Shown here: positions 27,543-38,097 of the stretch, in pieces | How the letters are laid out: every line of letters begins with the position of its first letter | Position numbering within the stretch: position 1 is the stretch's first letter | Assembly: GCF_002933295.1 (NCBI RefSeq) | Contig: NZ_PSSW01000002.1 | Location: 62,001 to 126,000, forward strand | Direction of reading: 5' to 3' | Origin: Marinobacter flavimaris | GTDB taxonomy: Bacteria > Pseudomonadota > Gammaproteobacteria > Pseudomonadales > Oleiphilaceae | DNA: 64,000 bases | Program-made: the position numbers and the translations under genes | The notes under the pieces: generated by a model | Databases searched by the model: none | Seen by the model: only the letters and a program-made list of their open reading frames with translations | Told to the model about the DNA's origin: nothing

Positions 27543-29021
27543 ATGTCGAGTGCAACAGCAGTTGCCCAGTCGTCACGTAATTTCATACCCGGAAGGATGC
27601 CGGCCGCTTTGCTGATTTTGCTGTCTGCCATGGTGTTGGCGGGCTGGAGTCAGGCGAGTTCAGCCCGAAGCCTGCCTGATTTTACCGAGCTGGTTGAAGA
27701 TAACGCCGGTGCGGTGGTGAACATCAGTACAACCACCGAGCCTACGCGCCGCAATTCCGGCGCTCCCGGGATGCCGTTTGATGAGCGTCAGCTCGAACAG
27801 CTTCCCGAGTTTTTCCAGGATTTCTTCCGCGGCCCCCAGTCTCCGTTTGGAGGTGGGCCTGGCAACTCCCAGCCACGCCGCTCCATGGGCTCCGGGTTCA
27901 TTGTCTCCTCGGACGGTTATGTCTTGACCAATAATCACGTGGTCGAGGGAGCTGATGAGATCATCGTGCGGCTGAATGACCGGCGCGAGCTGCCCGCGAC
28001 GCTGGTTGGAACAGACCCTCGTTCCGATATGGCCGTGCTGAAAATTGAAAACGGCGATGATCTGCCTGTCGTTCAGGTAGGTCGGTCCCGGGATCTGAAA
28101 GTCGGTGAGTGGGTGTTTGCGATTGGCTCGCCGTTTGGATTCGATTACACGGTAACGGCCGGAATCGTCAGCGCCCTGGGTCGCTCACTGCCATCGGAAA
28201 ACTACGTGCCCTTCATTCAGACAGACGTAGCGATCAACCCGGGCAACTCCGGTGGCCCTCTGTTTAACCTGGAGGGCGAAGTGGTCGGTATCAACTCCCA
28301 GATCTACACCCGCTCTGGCGGTTTCATGGGGGTCTCCTTTGCCATTCCGATTGACGATGCGATGAACGTCTTCCGTCAGTTGCGCGACAACGGCTCTGTC
28401 TCCCGTGGCTGGCTCGGGGTGCTGATTCAGGAAGTGAACCGTGATCTGGCCGAATCCTTTGGCCTCAAGCGGCCCCGCGGTGCACTGATTGCCGAAGTGA
28501 TGTCCGGTTCGCCGGCGCAGGCAGCCGGCCTGCAGGCAGGGGATATCGTCCTCAGCTATGACGGCGACGAGGTGCAGCTTTCCTCCGACTTGCCGCCCAT
28601 GGTTGGCCGCACGCCGGTTGGTGAAACTGCCGAGCTGAGAGTGCTTCGCGGTGGCGAGGAAATCGAGCTTCAGGTTGAAATCGGTCGCCTTCCGGAGGAG
28701 GGAAGCCAGCAGGCTTCCGCACCGGCCAGTGACAGTGATGGTCCCGGCTCTGCGCCCCTGGGCATGATGGTCGAACCGCTGCCTACGGACATGGCCGACT
28801 CCATGGGTATTGAAGGCGGCGTTGTGGTCAATAATGTTGCGCGGGGTGCGGCTTCCGAAGCGGGCATCCGTGCGGGCGATGTGATCACGGAAATGAATCG
28901 CCAGAAGGTGACATCGGTGCAGGAATTCCGCGAGGCTGTTCAGTCGCTGCCCGAGGGCAAGGCGGTATCGGTCCGGGTGGTGCGCCAGGGCCGGGCGCTG
29001 TATCTGGTGATGAAGCCCTGA
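27543..29021 (+). CDS. mucD: DegP/MucD-type periplasmic serine protease
   Basis: A 492-residue HtrA-family protease-chaperone. A signal sequence occupies about residues 18-41. The catalytic triad is H132 (LTNNHVVEG), D162 (PRSDMAVLK) and S236 (INPGNSGGPL). Two PDZ domains follow (about 285-375 and 395-485). It degrades misfolded envelope proteins and, in Pseudomonas, dampens the AlgU response. AGGGGG lies just upstream of the ATG. As the last gene of the algU cluster it is followed by a strong terminator. Confidence 0.96.
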   Translation: MSSATAVAQSSRNFIPGRMPAALLILLSAMVLAGWSQASSARSLPDFTELVEDNAGAVVNISTTTEPTRRNSGAPGMPFDERQLEQLPEFFQDFFRGPQSPFGGGPGNSQPRRSMGSGFIVSSDGYVLTNNHVVEGADEIIVRLNDRRELPATLVGTDPRSDMAVLKIENGDDLPVVQVGRSRDLKVGEWVFAIGSPFGFDYTVTAGIVSALGRSLPSENYVPFIQTDVAINPGNSGGPLFNLEGEVVGINSQIYTRSGGFMGVSFAIPIDDAMNVFRQLRDNGSVSRGWLGVLIQEVNRDLAESFGLKRPRGALIAEVMSGSPAQAAGLQAGDIVLSYDGDEVQLSSDLPPMVGRTPVGETAELRVLRGGEEIELQVEIGRLPEEGSQQASAPASDSDGPGSAPLGMMVEPLPTDMADSMGIEGGVVVNNVARGAASEAGIRAGDVITEMNRQKVTSVQEFREAVQSLPEGKAVSVRVVRQGRALYLVMKP

Positions 29022-29054
29022 TACCCTTCTGCTGATCCGGATTACCTGACATGG

Positions 29055-29098
29055 AGCCCCCGCAGGTGTTGGAAACGACACTTGCGGGGGCTTTTGTT
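29055..29098 (+). terminator. Terminator of the algU-mucD cluster
   Basis: AGCCCCCGCAGGTGT (29055-29069) pairs with ACACTTGCGGGGGCT (29078-29092) in a 15-bp stem with one G-T pair and an 8-base loop. It is followed by TTTTGTTAT. Confidence 0.9.
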
Positions 29099-29129
29099 AT
29101 ACTCGGCGGATCAATAAAAATGAGCGGCC

Positions 29130-31874
29130 ATGGAACGGACCAGCCCCATGATGAACAGACAGGAACTCTCTCTCCGTAAGCTACTGGAATTCCGCAATGC
29201 CTGGGTCGCCTGGCTGGTCTTCGCGGTAGCCGTTGCCGTCACCCTATTGCTTTGGCAGGTGTCCATCCGGCTGGTGGAAGACCGCACGGAAGCCCGTTTT
29301 CGCACCCAATCGCTCCAGCTTAAATCCGCCATCGAAGAGCGCTTGCTGAATTACGAGCAGGTGCTGGCCGGCAGTGCCGGTCTGTTTGCGGTGGCCGGAG
29401 ACGTTTCCCGTGATCAATGGCGCGAATACGTGGACAAGGTTGATATCAACCGCTACTACCCGGGCATTCAGGGTATTGGCTATGTTCGCCGTATCGGTGT
29501 ACGCCAGATGGCCGACCATATTGCCTCTGTCCGCGCGGAAGGGGTGCATAATTACCTGGTGAACCCGCTGGGTAGCGGTCCCTACTACTACCCCATGGTC
29601 TACCTGGAGCCTGGCACGGAACGGAACCGACGGGCCCTCGGCTACGATGCCTTCAGTGATCCCATTCATCGCCAGGCCATGGAGCAGGCCCGGGATGATG
29701 CGATCCCCACGGTGACTGCCAAGGTGGTGCTGGTTCAGGAAGAGCTCGGCGAAGACCAGGCCAGTTTTCTGATGTATTACCCCGTCTACCAGGGTGGAGA
29801 AGTGCCCGAGATCCGGGCTGAGCGTCGCATGATGTTGGCGGGCTATGTGTTCAGTGCCTTCCGGATGAACAATCTTATCGACGGCATCGTTGGCCTGATC
29901 TCGCCGTTTCTTGATGTCCGGATCTACGATGCCGGAGTCGTGGAACGGCAGAACCTCATGTATGGCTCCAATCTGGGGTCCCTGGACAACGAATTCAGTT
30001 TCCAGATGAGTCAGACCATCAGCCATGGTGGTCGAGACTGGCTGTTGCAGACGCGCTCCACGCCCGCCTTTGATTTCCTGGCCTCAGATCCGCGGCCTCC
30101 GATCGTCCTCGGCAGTGGCCTGGTGATCAGTGCCCTGTTGTTCCTCTTCGTGCTTGCCTTGATCCGTTCACGGCTGATGGCGCAGATCAGTGCCGGCCGC
30201 TATCGGGCGATTACCGAAGGCGCAGCCAATGTCACCCTGGTGATGGACCGTGCCGGGCAACCCCTGTACGCGAGCCCGTCCAGCCTGGATATCCTTGGCT
30301 TCGAGCCGGATCAGGTTCAGGCCCTGAACTTTGAGGAGCTCGTTCATGGTGACGACTGGCCCCAGCTGCAGCGAGGCTTTGACGATTCCGTTCAGTCGCC
30401 GGGCAAACAGATGCCGGTCATCCGGGTCCGTATCCGTGATGCCAAGGGGCAGTGGCGGGATATGGAGGGCACCTTTACGGCCATGTTGTCGGTGCCAGGC
30501 GTCAATGGCGTTGTGCTTAGCCTGCGGGATCTGACCCAGCTCAAGGCCGCCCAGTCCGAGCTGCACAGGCTGGCATTCTATGATCCGCTTACCGGCCTGG
30601 CGAACCGGCAACTGTTCCGGGACCGTTTGAATCACGTGGTCAGCCGCAGTCGCCGGAGCGGTGAGCCGGCTGCCCTCATGTTCCTGGATCTCGACGGCTT
30701 CAAACGTATCAACGACACCCTGGGGCACGATTCCGGCGATGAACTGCTGTGCCAGGTGGCGCAGTGGCTGGTGGGTTGTGTCCGTGAGGAGGACTCGGTT
30801 GCCAGGCTCGGCGGCGATGAGTTTGTGGTATTGCTGTCCCGGATCAGTGACTCCGATGCTGCCGGCAAGGTCGCAGAGACCATTCTGCGCAGTCTTTGCC
30901 AGCGAATCCGGCTGAACGATCACGAAGTCGGCATCACGGTCAGTATCGGCATCACCATGATTCCCCACGACAGTGAGGACGCCGGAACCCTGATGAAGTA
31001 CGCTGATCTGGCGATGTATCGTGCCAAGGAGCTGGGTCGGAATACGTTCCAGTTCTTCACCCCGGCCATGAACATCAAGGCGGCAAGGCGGCTTCTGCAA
31101 CAGGAGGAGTTGGCCACGGCGCTGGATGGCGATCGCTTCGTTCTGCATTACCAGCCGAAGATTGATCTGGCCAGTGAGCGGGTGATTGGGGTTGAGGCAT
31201 TCCTGCGCTGGCATCATCCGGAGAAGGGGCTGGTGTCGGCACAGCAGTTCATCGGTCTTGCCGAGGAAACCGGCCTGATTGTTCGCCTGGGTGAATGGGC
31301 TTTGAGACAGGCCTGTATTCAGGTTCAGGCCCTGGAACGGGCCGGCTTTGAATCCCTGAAAATGGCGGTGAATCTGTCTGTTCGACAACTGACCGATTCG
31401 GGCTTCCTGGACATGATCCGACAGGTCATCACCGAGACGGGTGTCTCGCCGGAGCGGCTGGAGCTGGAGATGCCGGCGGAGCTGCTCAATGAAGATCCGC
31501 GAATGCTCAGGGAGTTGCTGGTGTCACTTCATGATCTCGGGGTCTGCCTGATCCTGGACGATTTCGGCACCGGCTCCTGTTCACTGGTTGCTTTGCAGCA
31601 GCTGCCGCTGGATGTTATCAAGATCGACCACCGGTTCATTCGCGACATTCCCTACAATGTCAGTGCCACGGATGTGGCCTCCGCAGTGATTGCCCTGGCC
31701 CGCAAGCTCCACCTCACGGTGGTCGCGGAGGGTGTGGAAACCCCACAGCAACTGAGCTTCCTGAAAACTCACGGCTGCGCCCAGTGTCAGGGCAACCTGT
31801 TCAGCTATCCGCTGGACGAGGATGCGCTCATCGGTTTCCTTATCCGGCAATACGAACGGCCGCTGATTTCCTGA
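29130..31874 (+). CDS. CHASE-PAS-GGDEF-EAL membrane signalling protein
   Basis: A 914-residue inner-membrane c-di-GMP-type protein. A first membrane helix lies at about 25-48. A periplasmic CHASE-like sensor spans 75-300 (YPGIQGIGYVRRI), with a second helix at about 326-348. A PAS domain lies at about 360-480, GGDEF at 490-650 (intact GGDEF at 561-565, so cyclase activity is plausible) and EAL at 665-910. The EAL motif itself reads EAF (689-691). The usual ELTE/EITE segment is ELEMPAE, and the loop-6 motif reads DDFGTGSCSL, so phosphodiesterase activity may be lost. An ATG at 29148 is an alternative start. The gene appears to be transcribed alone. Confidence 0.92.
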   Translation: MERTSPMMNRQELSLRKLLEFRNAWVAWLVFAVAVAVTLLLWQVSIRLVEDRTEARFRTQSLQLKSAIEERLLNYEQVLAGSAGLFAVAGDVSRDQWREYVDKVDINRYYPGIQGIGYVRRIGVRQMADHIASVRAEGVHNYLVNPLGSGPYYYPMVYLEPGTERNRRALGYDAFSDPIHRQAMEQARDDAIPTVTAKVVLVQEELGEDQASFLMYYPVYQGGEVPEIRAERRMMLAGYVFSAFRMNNLIDGIVGLISPFLDVRIYDAGVVERQNLMYGSNLGSLDNEFSFQMSQTISHGGRDWLLQTRSTPAFDFLASDPRPPIVLGSGLVISALLFLFVLALIRSRLMAQISAGRYRAITEGAANVTLVMDRAGQPLYASPSSLDILGFEPDQVQALNFEELVHGDDWPQLQRGFDDSVQSPGKQMPVIRVRIRDAKGQWRDMEGTFTAMLSVPGVNGVVLSLRDLTQLKAAQSELHRLAFYDPLTGLANRQLFRDRLNHVVSRSRRSGEPAALMFLDLDGFKRINDTLGHDSGDELLCQVAQWLVGCVREEDSVARLGGDEFVVLLSRISDSDAAGKVAETILRSLCQRIRLNDHEVGITVSIGITMIPHDSEDAGTLMKYADLAMYRAKELGRNTFQFFTPAMNIKAARRLLQQEELATALDGDRFVLHYQPKIDLASERVIGVEAFLRWHHPEKGLVSAQQFIGLAEETGLIVRLGEWALRQACIQVQALERAGFESLKMAVNLSVRQLTDSGFLDMIRQVITETGVSPERLELEMPAELLNEDPRMLRELLVSLHDLGVCLILDDFGTGSCSLVALQQLPLDVIKIDHRFIRDIPYNVSATDVASAVIALARKLHLTVVAEGVETPQQLSFLKTHGCAQCQGNLFSYPLDEDALIGFLIRQYERPLIS

Positions 31875-31978
31875 TCATGGCAATGGCGGCCGGTAACCGG
31901 TAAAATCACGCCGTTCCCGGATCCCGGTAGCGGCCCTTCCGGGCTCAATCCTTCGTCTTAACTGAGTATTCATCGTCT

Positions 31979-33781
31979 GTGACTGAACTGAGCCGAATCC
32001 GTAACTTTTCCATCATCGCCCACATTGACCATGGTAAATCCACGCTGGCAGACCGTTTTATCCAGGTTTGCGGCGGCCTGACGGACCGTGAAATGGCCGA
32101 GCAGGTCCTGGACTCCATGGATCTCGAGCGTGAGCGAGGGATTACCATCAAGGCCCAGAGTGTCACGCTGAATTACACCGCCCGTGACGGGCAGGAATAC
32201 AAACTGAACTTTATCGATACCCCGGGCCACGTGGACTTTTCCTACGAGGTTTCCCGCTCGCTCTATGCCTGCGAGGGGGCCCTGCTGGTGGTGGACGCCG
32301 GGCAGGGTGTTGAAGCCCAGTCAGTGGCTAACTGCTACACCGCCATTGAGCAGGGTCTCGAAGTTGTGCCGGTTTTGAACAAGATGGATCTCCCGCAGGC
32401 CGAACCGGAGCGTGTAGCGGCAGAAATCGAGGATATCATTGGCATTGAAGCGTCTGATGCGGTTCGCTGTAGCGCCAAGAGTGGTCTGGGCGTGGAAGAT
32501 GTTCTGGAAGATCTGATCAAGAAGATCCCGCCACCCAAGGGCGACCGAAGCGCGCCCCTGCAGGCTCTGATCATCGATTCCTGGTTCGACAATTATCTGG
32601 GCGTCGTGTCGCTCGTGAGGGTGACCGAGGGCACCCTGAAAAAGGGCGACAAGATCGTCATCAAGTCTACCGGGAAGGCCTGGAATGCCGACAAGGTTGG
32701 TATTTTTAATCCCAAACCGAAAGACACCGACCTGCTGGAGTCCGGCGATGTCGGCTTCGTGGTGGCCGGAATCAAGGACATTCACGGGGCGCCGGTAGGT
32801 GATACCATTGTTCACCAGAAGTTCGCCGAGCAGACGCCAATGCTGCCCGGGTTCAAGAAAGTCAAACCCCAGGTCTACGCCGGGTTGTTCCCGGTCAGCG
32901 CCGACGACTACAACGATTTCCGGGATGCCCTGGAAAAACTGACCCTCAACGATGCCTCGCTGTTTTTCGAGCCGGAGAATTCCGATGCCCTTGGCTTCGG
33001 TTTCCGCTGTGGTTTCCTGGGCATGCTGCACATGGAAATCATCCAGGAGCGGCTGGAGCGTGAATACGACATCGACCTGATCACCACGGCGCCAACGGTG
33101 ATCTATGAGGTGGTTACCAAACAGGGTGAGACCCTGTCGGTAGACAATCCGTCCCGGCTTCCGGATATTGGTTCCATTGAGGAAATGCGTGAGCCGATCG
33201 TAGAAGCGAACATTCTGGTGCCTCAGGAGCATATCGGAAATGTGATAGCCCTGTGTGAGGAAAAGCGCGGCGTCCAGAAGAACATGCACTTCATGACGAC
33301 CCAGGTCCAGCTCACCTATGAGCTGCCGATGGCCGAGGTGGTGATGGATTTCTTCGATCGTATCAAGTCAGCCAGCCGCGGCTTTGCGTCCCTGGACTAC
33401 CACTTTACCCGGTTCCAGACCGCCAACCTGGTCCGCCTGGACGTGCTGATCAACGGCGAGCGTGTCGATGCCCTGGCGCTGATCGTGCACAAGGAGCAGG
33501 CTCACCACAAAGGGCGCCAGTTGATCGAAAAGATGAAAGAGCTGATTCCTCGGCAGATGTTTGATATCGCGATTCAGGCCGCCATTGGTAATCAGGTTGT
33601 GTCGCGGGTCACCGTGAAGGCGCTACGCAAGAACGTAACCGCCAAGTGCTACGGTGGTGACGTCAGCCGGAAGAAGAAACTGCTGCAGAAGCAGAAAGAA
33701 GGTAAAAAGCGTATGAAGCAGCTGGGTAATGTCGAGGTGCCTCAGGAAGCGTTTCTTGCCGTACTGAAAGTGGATAAATAA
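31979..33781 (+). CDS. lepA: Translation factor LepA (EF4)
   Basis: A 600-residue ribosome-associated GTPase. G1 is [11 protein letters not shown]3 is DTPGHVDF and G4 is NKMDLP. The LepA-specific C-terminal domain ([20 protein letters not shown]) distinguishes it from EF-G. It has roles in translation and 30S biogenesis. The start is GTG with only a weak ribosome site. It lies 12 bp ahead of lepB, the classic lepA-lepB pair. Confidence 0.98.
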   Translation: MTELSRIRNFSIIAHIDHGKSTLADRFIQVCGGLTDREMAEQVLDSMDLERERGITIKAQSVTLNYTARDGQEYKLNFIDTPGHVDFSYEVSRSLYACEGALLVVDAGQGVEAQSVANCYTAIEQGLEVVPVLNKMDLPQAEPERVAAEIEDIIGIEASDAVRCSAKSGLGVEDVLEDLIKKIPPPKGDRSAPLQALIIDSWFDNYLGVVSLVRVTEGTLKKGDKIVIKSTGKAWNADKVGIFNPKPKDTDLLESGDVGFVVAGIKDIHGAPVGDTIVHQKFAEQTPMLPGFKKVKPQVYAGLFPVSADDYNDFRDALEKLTLNDASLFFEPENSDALGFGFRCGFLGMLHMEIIQERLEREYDIDLITTAPTVIYEVVTKQGETLSVDNPSRLPDIGSIEEMREPIVEANILVPQEHIGNVIALCEEKRGVQKNMHFMTTQVQLTYELPMAEVVMDFFDRIKSASRGFASLDYHFTRFQTANLVRLDVLINGERVDALALIVHKEQAHHKGRQLIEKMKELIPRQMFDIAIQAAIGNQVVSRVTVKALRKNVTAKCYGGDVSRKKKLLQKQKEGKKRMKQLGNVEVPQEAFLAVLKVDK

Positions 33782-33793
33782 AAGGCCTCCTGG

Positions 33794-34600
33794 ATGGATA
33801 TCGATTTTCCCCTGGTACTGGTGGTACTGACCTTTGCAACGGGTCTGATCTGGCTGGCGGACAAGCTGTTTCTTCGTGAGCGTCGTCTGGCTGCCTACCG
33901 TGCCAGCGGCACCGGAGACGCAGTGGATGAAGGCTCCCCGGCGGAATCGGAGGAGCCAAAAGAGCCCTACCTGGTTGACCTTAGCCGATCGTTCTTTCCG
34001 GTGCTGGCGATTGTTCTGGTCCTCCGGTCCTTCCTGGTTGAACCGTTCCAGATTCCGTCGGGATCCATGTTGCCCACCCTGGAAGTCGGCGATTTCATTC
34101 TGGTGAACAAATACGCCTACGGGTTCAGGCTGCCGGTTGCCGGCACCAAAGTGATTCCGGTCGGCGATCCCCAGCGCGGCGATGTGATGGTTTTCCGCTA
34201 CCCGGAGGACGGCCAGACCAACTACATCAAACGGGTGATCGGTTTGCCCGGCGACCATATCCGCTACCGTGACAAGCAGCTGTTCATCAATGGCGATCGG
34301 GTGGAAACCCGGTTTATCGCGCGGCTACCGCCGATGGAACTGCGCCGCGAGGATCTCGGTGAAGTAGAGCACGACATTTTCCTGACTATGGGTCGGCCCG
34401 GTGGCAGTGGTGAGGGCGAGTGGCTGGTGCCCGAAGGCCATTATTTTGTCATGGGTGACAATCGCGACAACAGTAATGACAGCCGCTACTGGGGCACGGT
34501 CCCGGATGAGCTGGTGGTGGGCAAGGCCTTTGCTATCTGGATGCACTGGAAATCCCTTACCAGTCTGCCATCCTTTGATCGTGTAGGCGGAATCGAGTAA
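33794..34600 (+). CDS. lepB: Signal peptidase I
   Basis: A 268-residue inner-membrane serine protease that removes signal peptides. Two hydrophobic segments (about 5-24 and 68-84) anchor it. The catalytic serine is S91 in PSGSMLPTLEVGD, and the general-base lysine is K146 in NYIKRVIGLPGD. The GDNRDNSNDSRYWG box is intact. It is cotranscribed with lepA; the DUF4845 gene follows after 26 bp. Confidence 0.97.
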   Translation: MDIDFPLVLVVLTFATGLIWLADKLFLRERRLAAYRASGTGDAVDEGSPAESEEPKEPYLVDLSRSFFPVLAIVLVLRSFLVEPFQIPSGSMLPTLEVGDFILVNKYAYGFRLPVAGTKVIPVGDPQRGDVMVFRYPEDGQTNYIKRVIGLPGDHIRYRDKQLFINGDRVETRFIARLPPMELRREDLGEVEHDIFLTMGRPGGSGEGEWLVPEGHYFVMGDNRDNSNDSRYWGTVPDELVVGKAFAIWMHWKSLTSLPSFDRVGGIE

Positions 34601-34626
34601 CTCGGACTATCTGGAGCGCAGTCATA

Positions 34627-35016
34627 ATGAAGAAAAACAATCTTTCCGGCATGGGCCGTCAGCGGGGTGCCTCGGCATTGACCATGATGGTTATGGTGCT
34701 GTTCTTTGGTGGCCTGCTGACGCTGGTGATCAAACTGGGCCCTGCCTACCTGGATGACATCACCATTCAGGAGGCGCTGGAAAGCCTTGATGGCACAGAA
34801 GGGCTCTCTCAGATGGGGCCGGCCCAGGTCCGCACACTGATTAACAAACGGCTCAGTGTGAACAATGTCCGGGGTTTCGATGCCAAGAATATTTCTGTCG
34901 ATAAAGACGGCGATCTGGTCGTCATCAATGTTGATTACGAAGTGCGTAACAACCTGTTCAGTAACGTGGATACGGTGGTTCACTTCAAGCACAAATATGA
35001 GATGAAGGGCAAGTGA
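34627..35016 (+). CDS. DUF4845 membrane-anchored protein
   Basis: A 129-residue protein with one N-terminal membrane helix (about residues 17-43) after a basic start, and a small soluble domain ending in [15 protein letters not shown]. It matches the DUF4845 family found between lepB and rnc in Pseudomonas and relatives. No biochemical role is known to me. Its fixed position between signal peptidase and RNase III, and its 4-bp overlap with rnc (GTGA), suggest coupled translation but do not define a function. Confidence 0.82.
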   Translation: MKKNNLSGMGRQRGASALTMMVMVLFFGGLLTLVIKLGPAYLDDITIQEALESLDGTEGLSQMGPAQVRTLINKRLSVNNVRGFDAKNISVDKDGDLVVINVDYEVRNNLFSNVDTVVHFKHKYEMKGK

Positions 35017-35702
35017 GTTCACAACCGGATCTGGATCAGTTACAGCGGCGCATCGGCTATCAGTTCAAATCGCCGGAGCGGCTTTTGCTGGCACTTACCC
35101 ACCGGAGCTACGGGAACCAGAATAACGAGCGCCTCGAATTCCTCGGCGATTCCATTGTGAACATGGTTATTGCCGAGTATCTGTTTCTGCACTTCGAAAA
35201 AGCCCGTGAAGGTCAGCTGAGTCGTCTGCGGGCCCGGATGGTAAAGGGCGTGACGCTGGCTGAGATTGGTCGCGAGTTTCAGCTCGGCACATACCTTCGA
35301 CTGGGCTCGGGAGAACTGAAAAGCGGCGGGTTCCGTCGGGAATCCATCCTGGCTGACGCGGTGGAGTCCATCATTGGTGCGATCTACCTGGACAGCGATT
35401 TTCACACCTGCCGGGAGCAGGTCTTGCGCTGGTTTGAGCACCGCCTGGAGAAGCTTGATCTCCAGGATACCCAGAAAGACCCCAAGACCCGTTTGCAGGA
35501 ATACCTTCAGTCCCGCCAGTTTCCACTGCCGCGCTATGACGTGATTTCCGTGGACGGCGAAGCTCACAACCAGACATTCCATGTATCCTGTGCGCTGCCA
35601 TCGCTGGACCGAAAGACCACCGGGACCGGCAGCAGCCGCCGGGTGGCCGAGCAGCAGGCAGCCCGTAACGCCCTGAAAGAACTGGGCGTGGAGAACCAGT
35701 AA
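35013..35702 (+). CDS. rnc: Ribonuclease III
   Basis: A 229-residue double-strand-specific endoribonuclease that processes rRNA and regulates mRNAs. The catalytic domain carries the signature [20 protein letters not shown] and a second acidic site in [14 protein letters not shown]. The double-stranded RNA-binding domain lies at about 157-225. The start is GTG, overlapping the previous stop by 4 bp; the stop overlaps the era start by 1 bp (TAATG). Confidence 0.98.
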   Translation: MSSQPDLDQLQRRIGYQFKSPERLLLALTHRSYGNQNNERLEFLGDSIVNMVIAEYLFLHFEKAREGQLSRLRARMVKGVTLAEIGREFQLGTYLRLGSGELKSGGFRRESILADAVESIIGAIYLDSDFHTCREQVLRWFEHRLEKLDLQDTQKDPKTRLQEYLQSRQFPLPRYDVISVDGEAHNQTFHVSCALPSLDRKTTGTGSSRRVAEQQAARNALKELGVENQ

Positions 35703-36619
35703 TGAACGATATCACCCGTCCGGAAAACCCGGACAGTCGCTGCGGTTTTGTGGCCATCGTTGGCCGTCCGAATGTGGGCAAGTCCACACTGCTGAACCAT
35801 ATCCTCGGGCAGAAGCTGAGCATCACTTCCCGCAAGCCGCAGACCACCCGTCATCAGGTGCTTGGCATCAAGACCGTGGGGCCGGTGCAGGCGATCTACG
35901 TGGACACACCGGGCATGCATGAGGATGAGCCCCGGGCCATTAACCGTTACATGAACAAGGCGGCCACGTCGGCGCTCATTGATGTCGATGTGGTGGTGTT
36001 CGTGGTGGACCAGCTGGCCTGGACGACCGCGGATGAGATGGTGCTGGAGAAACTCAGCCGGCTGAAATGCCCTGTGATCCTGGCGGTGAACAAGGTCGAC
36101 AAGATTGAAAAGCGGGAAAGCCTGCTGCCGCACCTGGACATGCTCTCGAAAAAGCGTGATTTTGCCGAGATTATTCCACTTTCGGCGCTGAAAGAGACCA
36201 ATCTTGAACCTCTGGAAGAGGCGGTGGGCCGGTTCCTGCCGGAGAGTATCCACTTCTACCCGGACGACCAGATCACCGATCGCAGTGAGCGTTTCCTGGC
36301 GTCGGAGATTGTCCGGGAAAAAATCACCCGCCAGTTGGGGGCCGAATTGCCTTATTCCGTGGCGGTGGAGATCGAGGAGTTCAAGCGGGAGGGCAAGACC
36401 CTGCATATTTCCGCCCTGATCCTGGTCGAGCGTGAAGGCCAGAAGAAGATCATCATCGGCGAAAAGGGCGAGCGGATGCGCCGGATCGGTCAGGAGGCGC
36501 GCACGGATATGGAACGCATGTTCGACAGCAAGATCATGCTGCGGCTCTGGGTCAAGGTGAAGCGCGGTTGGGCAGACAGCGACCGGGCCCTGAAGAGCCT
36601 GGGCATGAACGACCTCTGA
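35702..36619 (+). CDS. era: GTPase Era
   Basis: A 305-residue GTPase that binds the 3' end of 16S rRNA during 30S maturation. The P-loop is GRPNVGKST (21-29), with DTPGMH as G3 and NKVD as G4. The C-terminal KH domain contains [20 protein letters not shown]. It is translationally coupled to rnc and lies 7 bp before recO. Confidence 0.98.
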   Translation: MNDITRPENPDSRCGFVAIVGRPNVGKSTLLNHILGQKLSITSRKPQTTRHQVLGIKTVGPVQAIYVDTPGMHEDEPRAINRYMNKAATSALIDVDVVVFVVDQLAWTTADEMVLEKLSRLKCPVILAVNKVDKIEKRESLLPHLDMLSKKRDFAEIIPLSALKETNLEPLEEAVGRFLPESIHFYPDDQITDRSERFLASEIVREKITRQLGAELPYSVAVEIEEFKREGKTLHISALILVEREGQKKIIIGEKGERMRRIGQEARTDMERMFDSKIMLRLWVKVKRGWADSDRALKSLGMNDL

Positions 36620-36626
36620 GGCGGCT

Positions 36627-37355
36627 ATGAAGGGGCCTGAGCTGCAGGAGCCCGCTTATGTCCTTCACCGCCGGCCCTGGCGGGAAACCAGCCTGATGGT
36701 GGATCTCTTTGCCCTGAACCATGGCCGGATGACCGTCATTGCCCGGGGCGCCAACAGTGCCAAAAGTCCTCTGAAAGCCCAGCTACAGCCCTTCCAGCCG
36801 CTTGTGGTGGACTGGGCCGGTCGGGGCGACCTGAAAACCCTGACCCAGGTCGATGTGCGAACCGGCCCGACAATCACCCGGACAGTGTCGCTCTATAGTG
36901 GCCTCTACCTGAATGAACTGTTGCAGCGGGTTCTGCCCGCCGCCGATCCCCATCCGACCCTCTTTGCAGCCTACATAGATGCCATCGGGCAGCTGTCCGA
37001 CACCACAGACGTGGAGCCGGTGCTGCGGCGGTTCGAACTCGCTTTTGCTGCCGCCCTGGGTTACGACTTTGCCTGGGATCTTGCCACCGATACAGGGCAA
37101 TCCGTCGAGCCTGACCGGGAGTATTGTTATGATCCGGAGCAGGGCATTGTTTCCGGGCTGTCGGCCGGTGTGCGGCTGCGGCATCTGCCCGGGGAAGTAT
37201 TACTGGATCTGGCCCGGGATGATCTGCAATCGGACCGCTGTCGGCGGCTGGCGAAGCGGGTCATGCGGGTGCTGATCGATTATCTTCTGCAGGGGCGCCC
37301 CCTTAACAGTCGCAGCCTTTTCACTCACCTTCGGGGAGAATCCCATGAATCCTAG
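36627..37355 (+). CDS. recO: DNA repair protein RecO
   Basis: A 242-residue RecO with N-terminal OB-fold ([19 protein letters not shown]) and helical C-terminal domain. With RecR it loads RecA on SSB-coated gaps, working with RecF and RecJ, the last also encoded in this window. I see no zinc-finger cysteines, as in other proteobacterial RecO. Its 3' end overlaps pdxJ by 11 bp. Confidence 0.95.
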   Translation: MKGPELQEPAYVLHRRPWRETSLMVDLFALNHGRMTVIARGANSAKSPLKAQLQPFQPLVVDWAGRGDLKTLTQVDVRTGPTITRTVSLYSGLYLNELLQRVLPAADPHPTLFAAYIDAIGQLSDTTDVEPVLRRFELAFAAALGYDFAWDLATDTGQSVEPDREYCYDPEQGIVSGLSAGVRLRHLPGEVLLDLARDDLQSDRCRRLAKRVMRVLIDYLLQGRPLNSRSLFTHLRGESHES

Positions 37356-38085
37356 AGTACTGCTTGGCGTCAATATTGATCACGTTGCCACCCTCCGTCA
37401 GGCGAGGGGGACCCGGTATCCGGATCCGGTTCAGGCAGCACTGATGGCCGAGGAAGCCGGGGCAGACGGCATCACGATCCATCCGCGGGAAGACCGTCGT
37501 CATATCCAGGATCGGGACGTGCTGTTACTCAAGGAAGTGCTTCAGACCAAGATGAACCTGGAGATGGCGGTTACCGATGCCATGCTGGCGTTTGCCGAGC
37601 AGGTTCGGCCGGAATGTGTCTGCCTGGTGCCGGAGAAGCGTGAGGAATTGACCACCGAGGGCGGTCTGGATGTGGAAGGTCAGGAATCCCGGGTGGCCAA
37701 GGCCTGTGAGCGCCTCGCCCGAATTGGCGCCGAAGTGTCATTGTTTATTGATCCGGACCCGGCCCAGATTGATGCCGCAGTGCGTTGCGGCGCGCCGGTA
37801 GTCGAACTTCACACCGGAGAGTATGCCGAGGCCGAAACGCCAGAGGCTGAAAATGCCGCGTTCAAAACCATTGCCGATGCGGTGGCCTATGCCCGCAAGA
37901 AAGGGCTTATCGTCAATGCCGGCCACGGCCTGCATTATCACAACACCGAGCGGGTAGCGGCGATCCATGGCATCAACGAACTGAATATTGGCCATGCCAT
38001 TATCGCCCGTGCGGTTTTCACCGGTCTGAAAGAAGCGGTCCGGGATATGAAGGCCATTATTGATCAGGCCCGCAGCCGGGCCTGA
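37345..38085 (+). CDS. pdxJ: Pyridoxine 5'-phosphate synthase
   Basis: A 246-residue TIM-barrel enzyme joining 1-deoxyxylulose 5-phosphate and 3-amino-2-oxopropyl phosphate to form pyridoxine phosphate. [33 protein letters not shown] and [10 protein letters not shown] are characteristic. It overlaps recO by 11 bp and closes the lepA-to-pdxJ cluster. The next gene converges, with 12 bp between stops. Confidence 0.98.
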   Translation: MNPRVLLGVNIDHVATLRQARGTRYPDPVQAALMAEEAGADGITIHPREDRRHIQDRDVLLLKEVLQTKMNLEMAVTDAMLAFAEQVRPECVCLVPEKREELTTEGGLDVEGQESRVAKACERLARIGAEVSLFIDPDPAQIDAAVRCGAPVVELHTGEYAEAETPEAENAAFKTIADAVAYARKKGLIVNAGHGLHYHNTERVAAIHGINELNIGHAIIARAVFTGLKEAVRDMKAIIDQARSRA

Positions 38086-38097
38086 TTCGAGGTAGCG

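Noticed and set aside
30168..31388. A 406-codon open frame opposite the CHASE-GGDEF-EAL gene
   Set aside because: Shadow of the coding strand; no recognisable domain.
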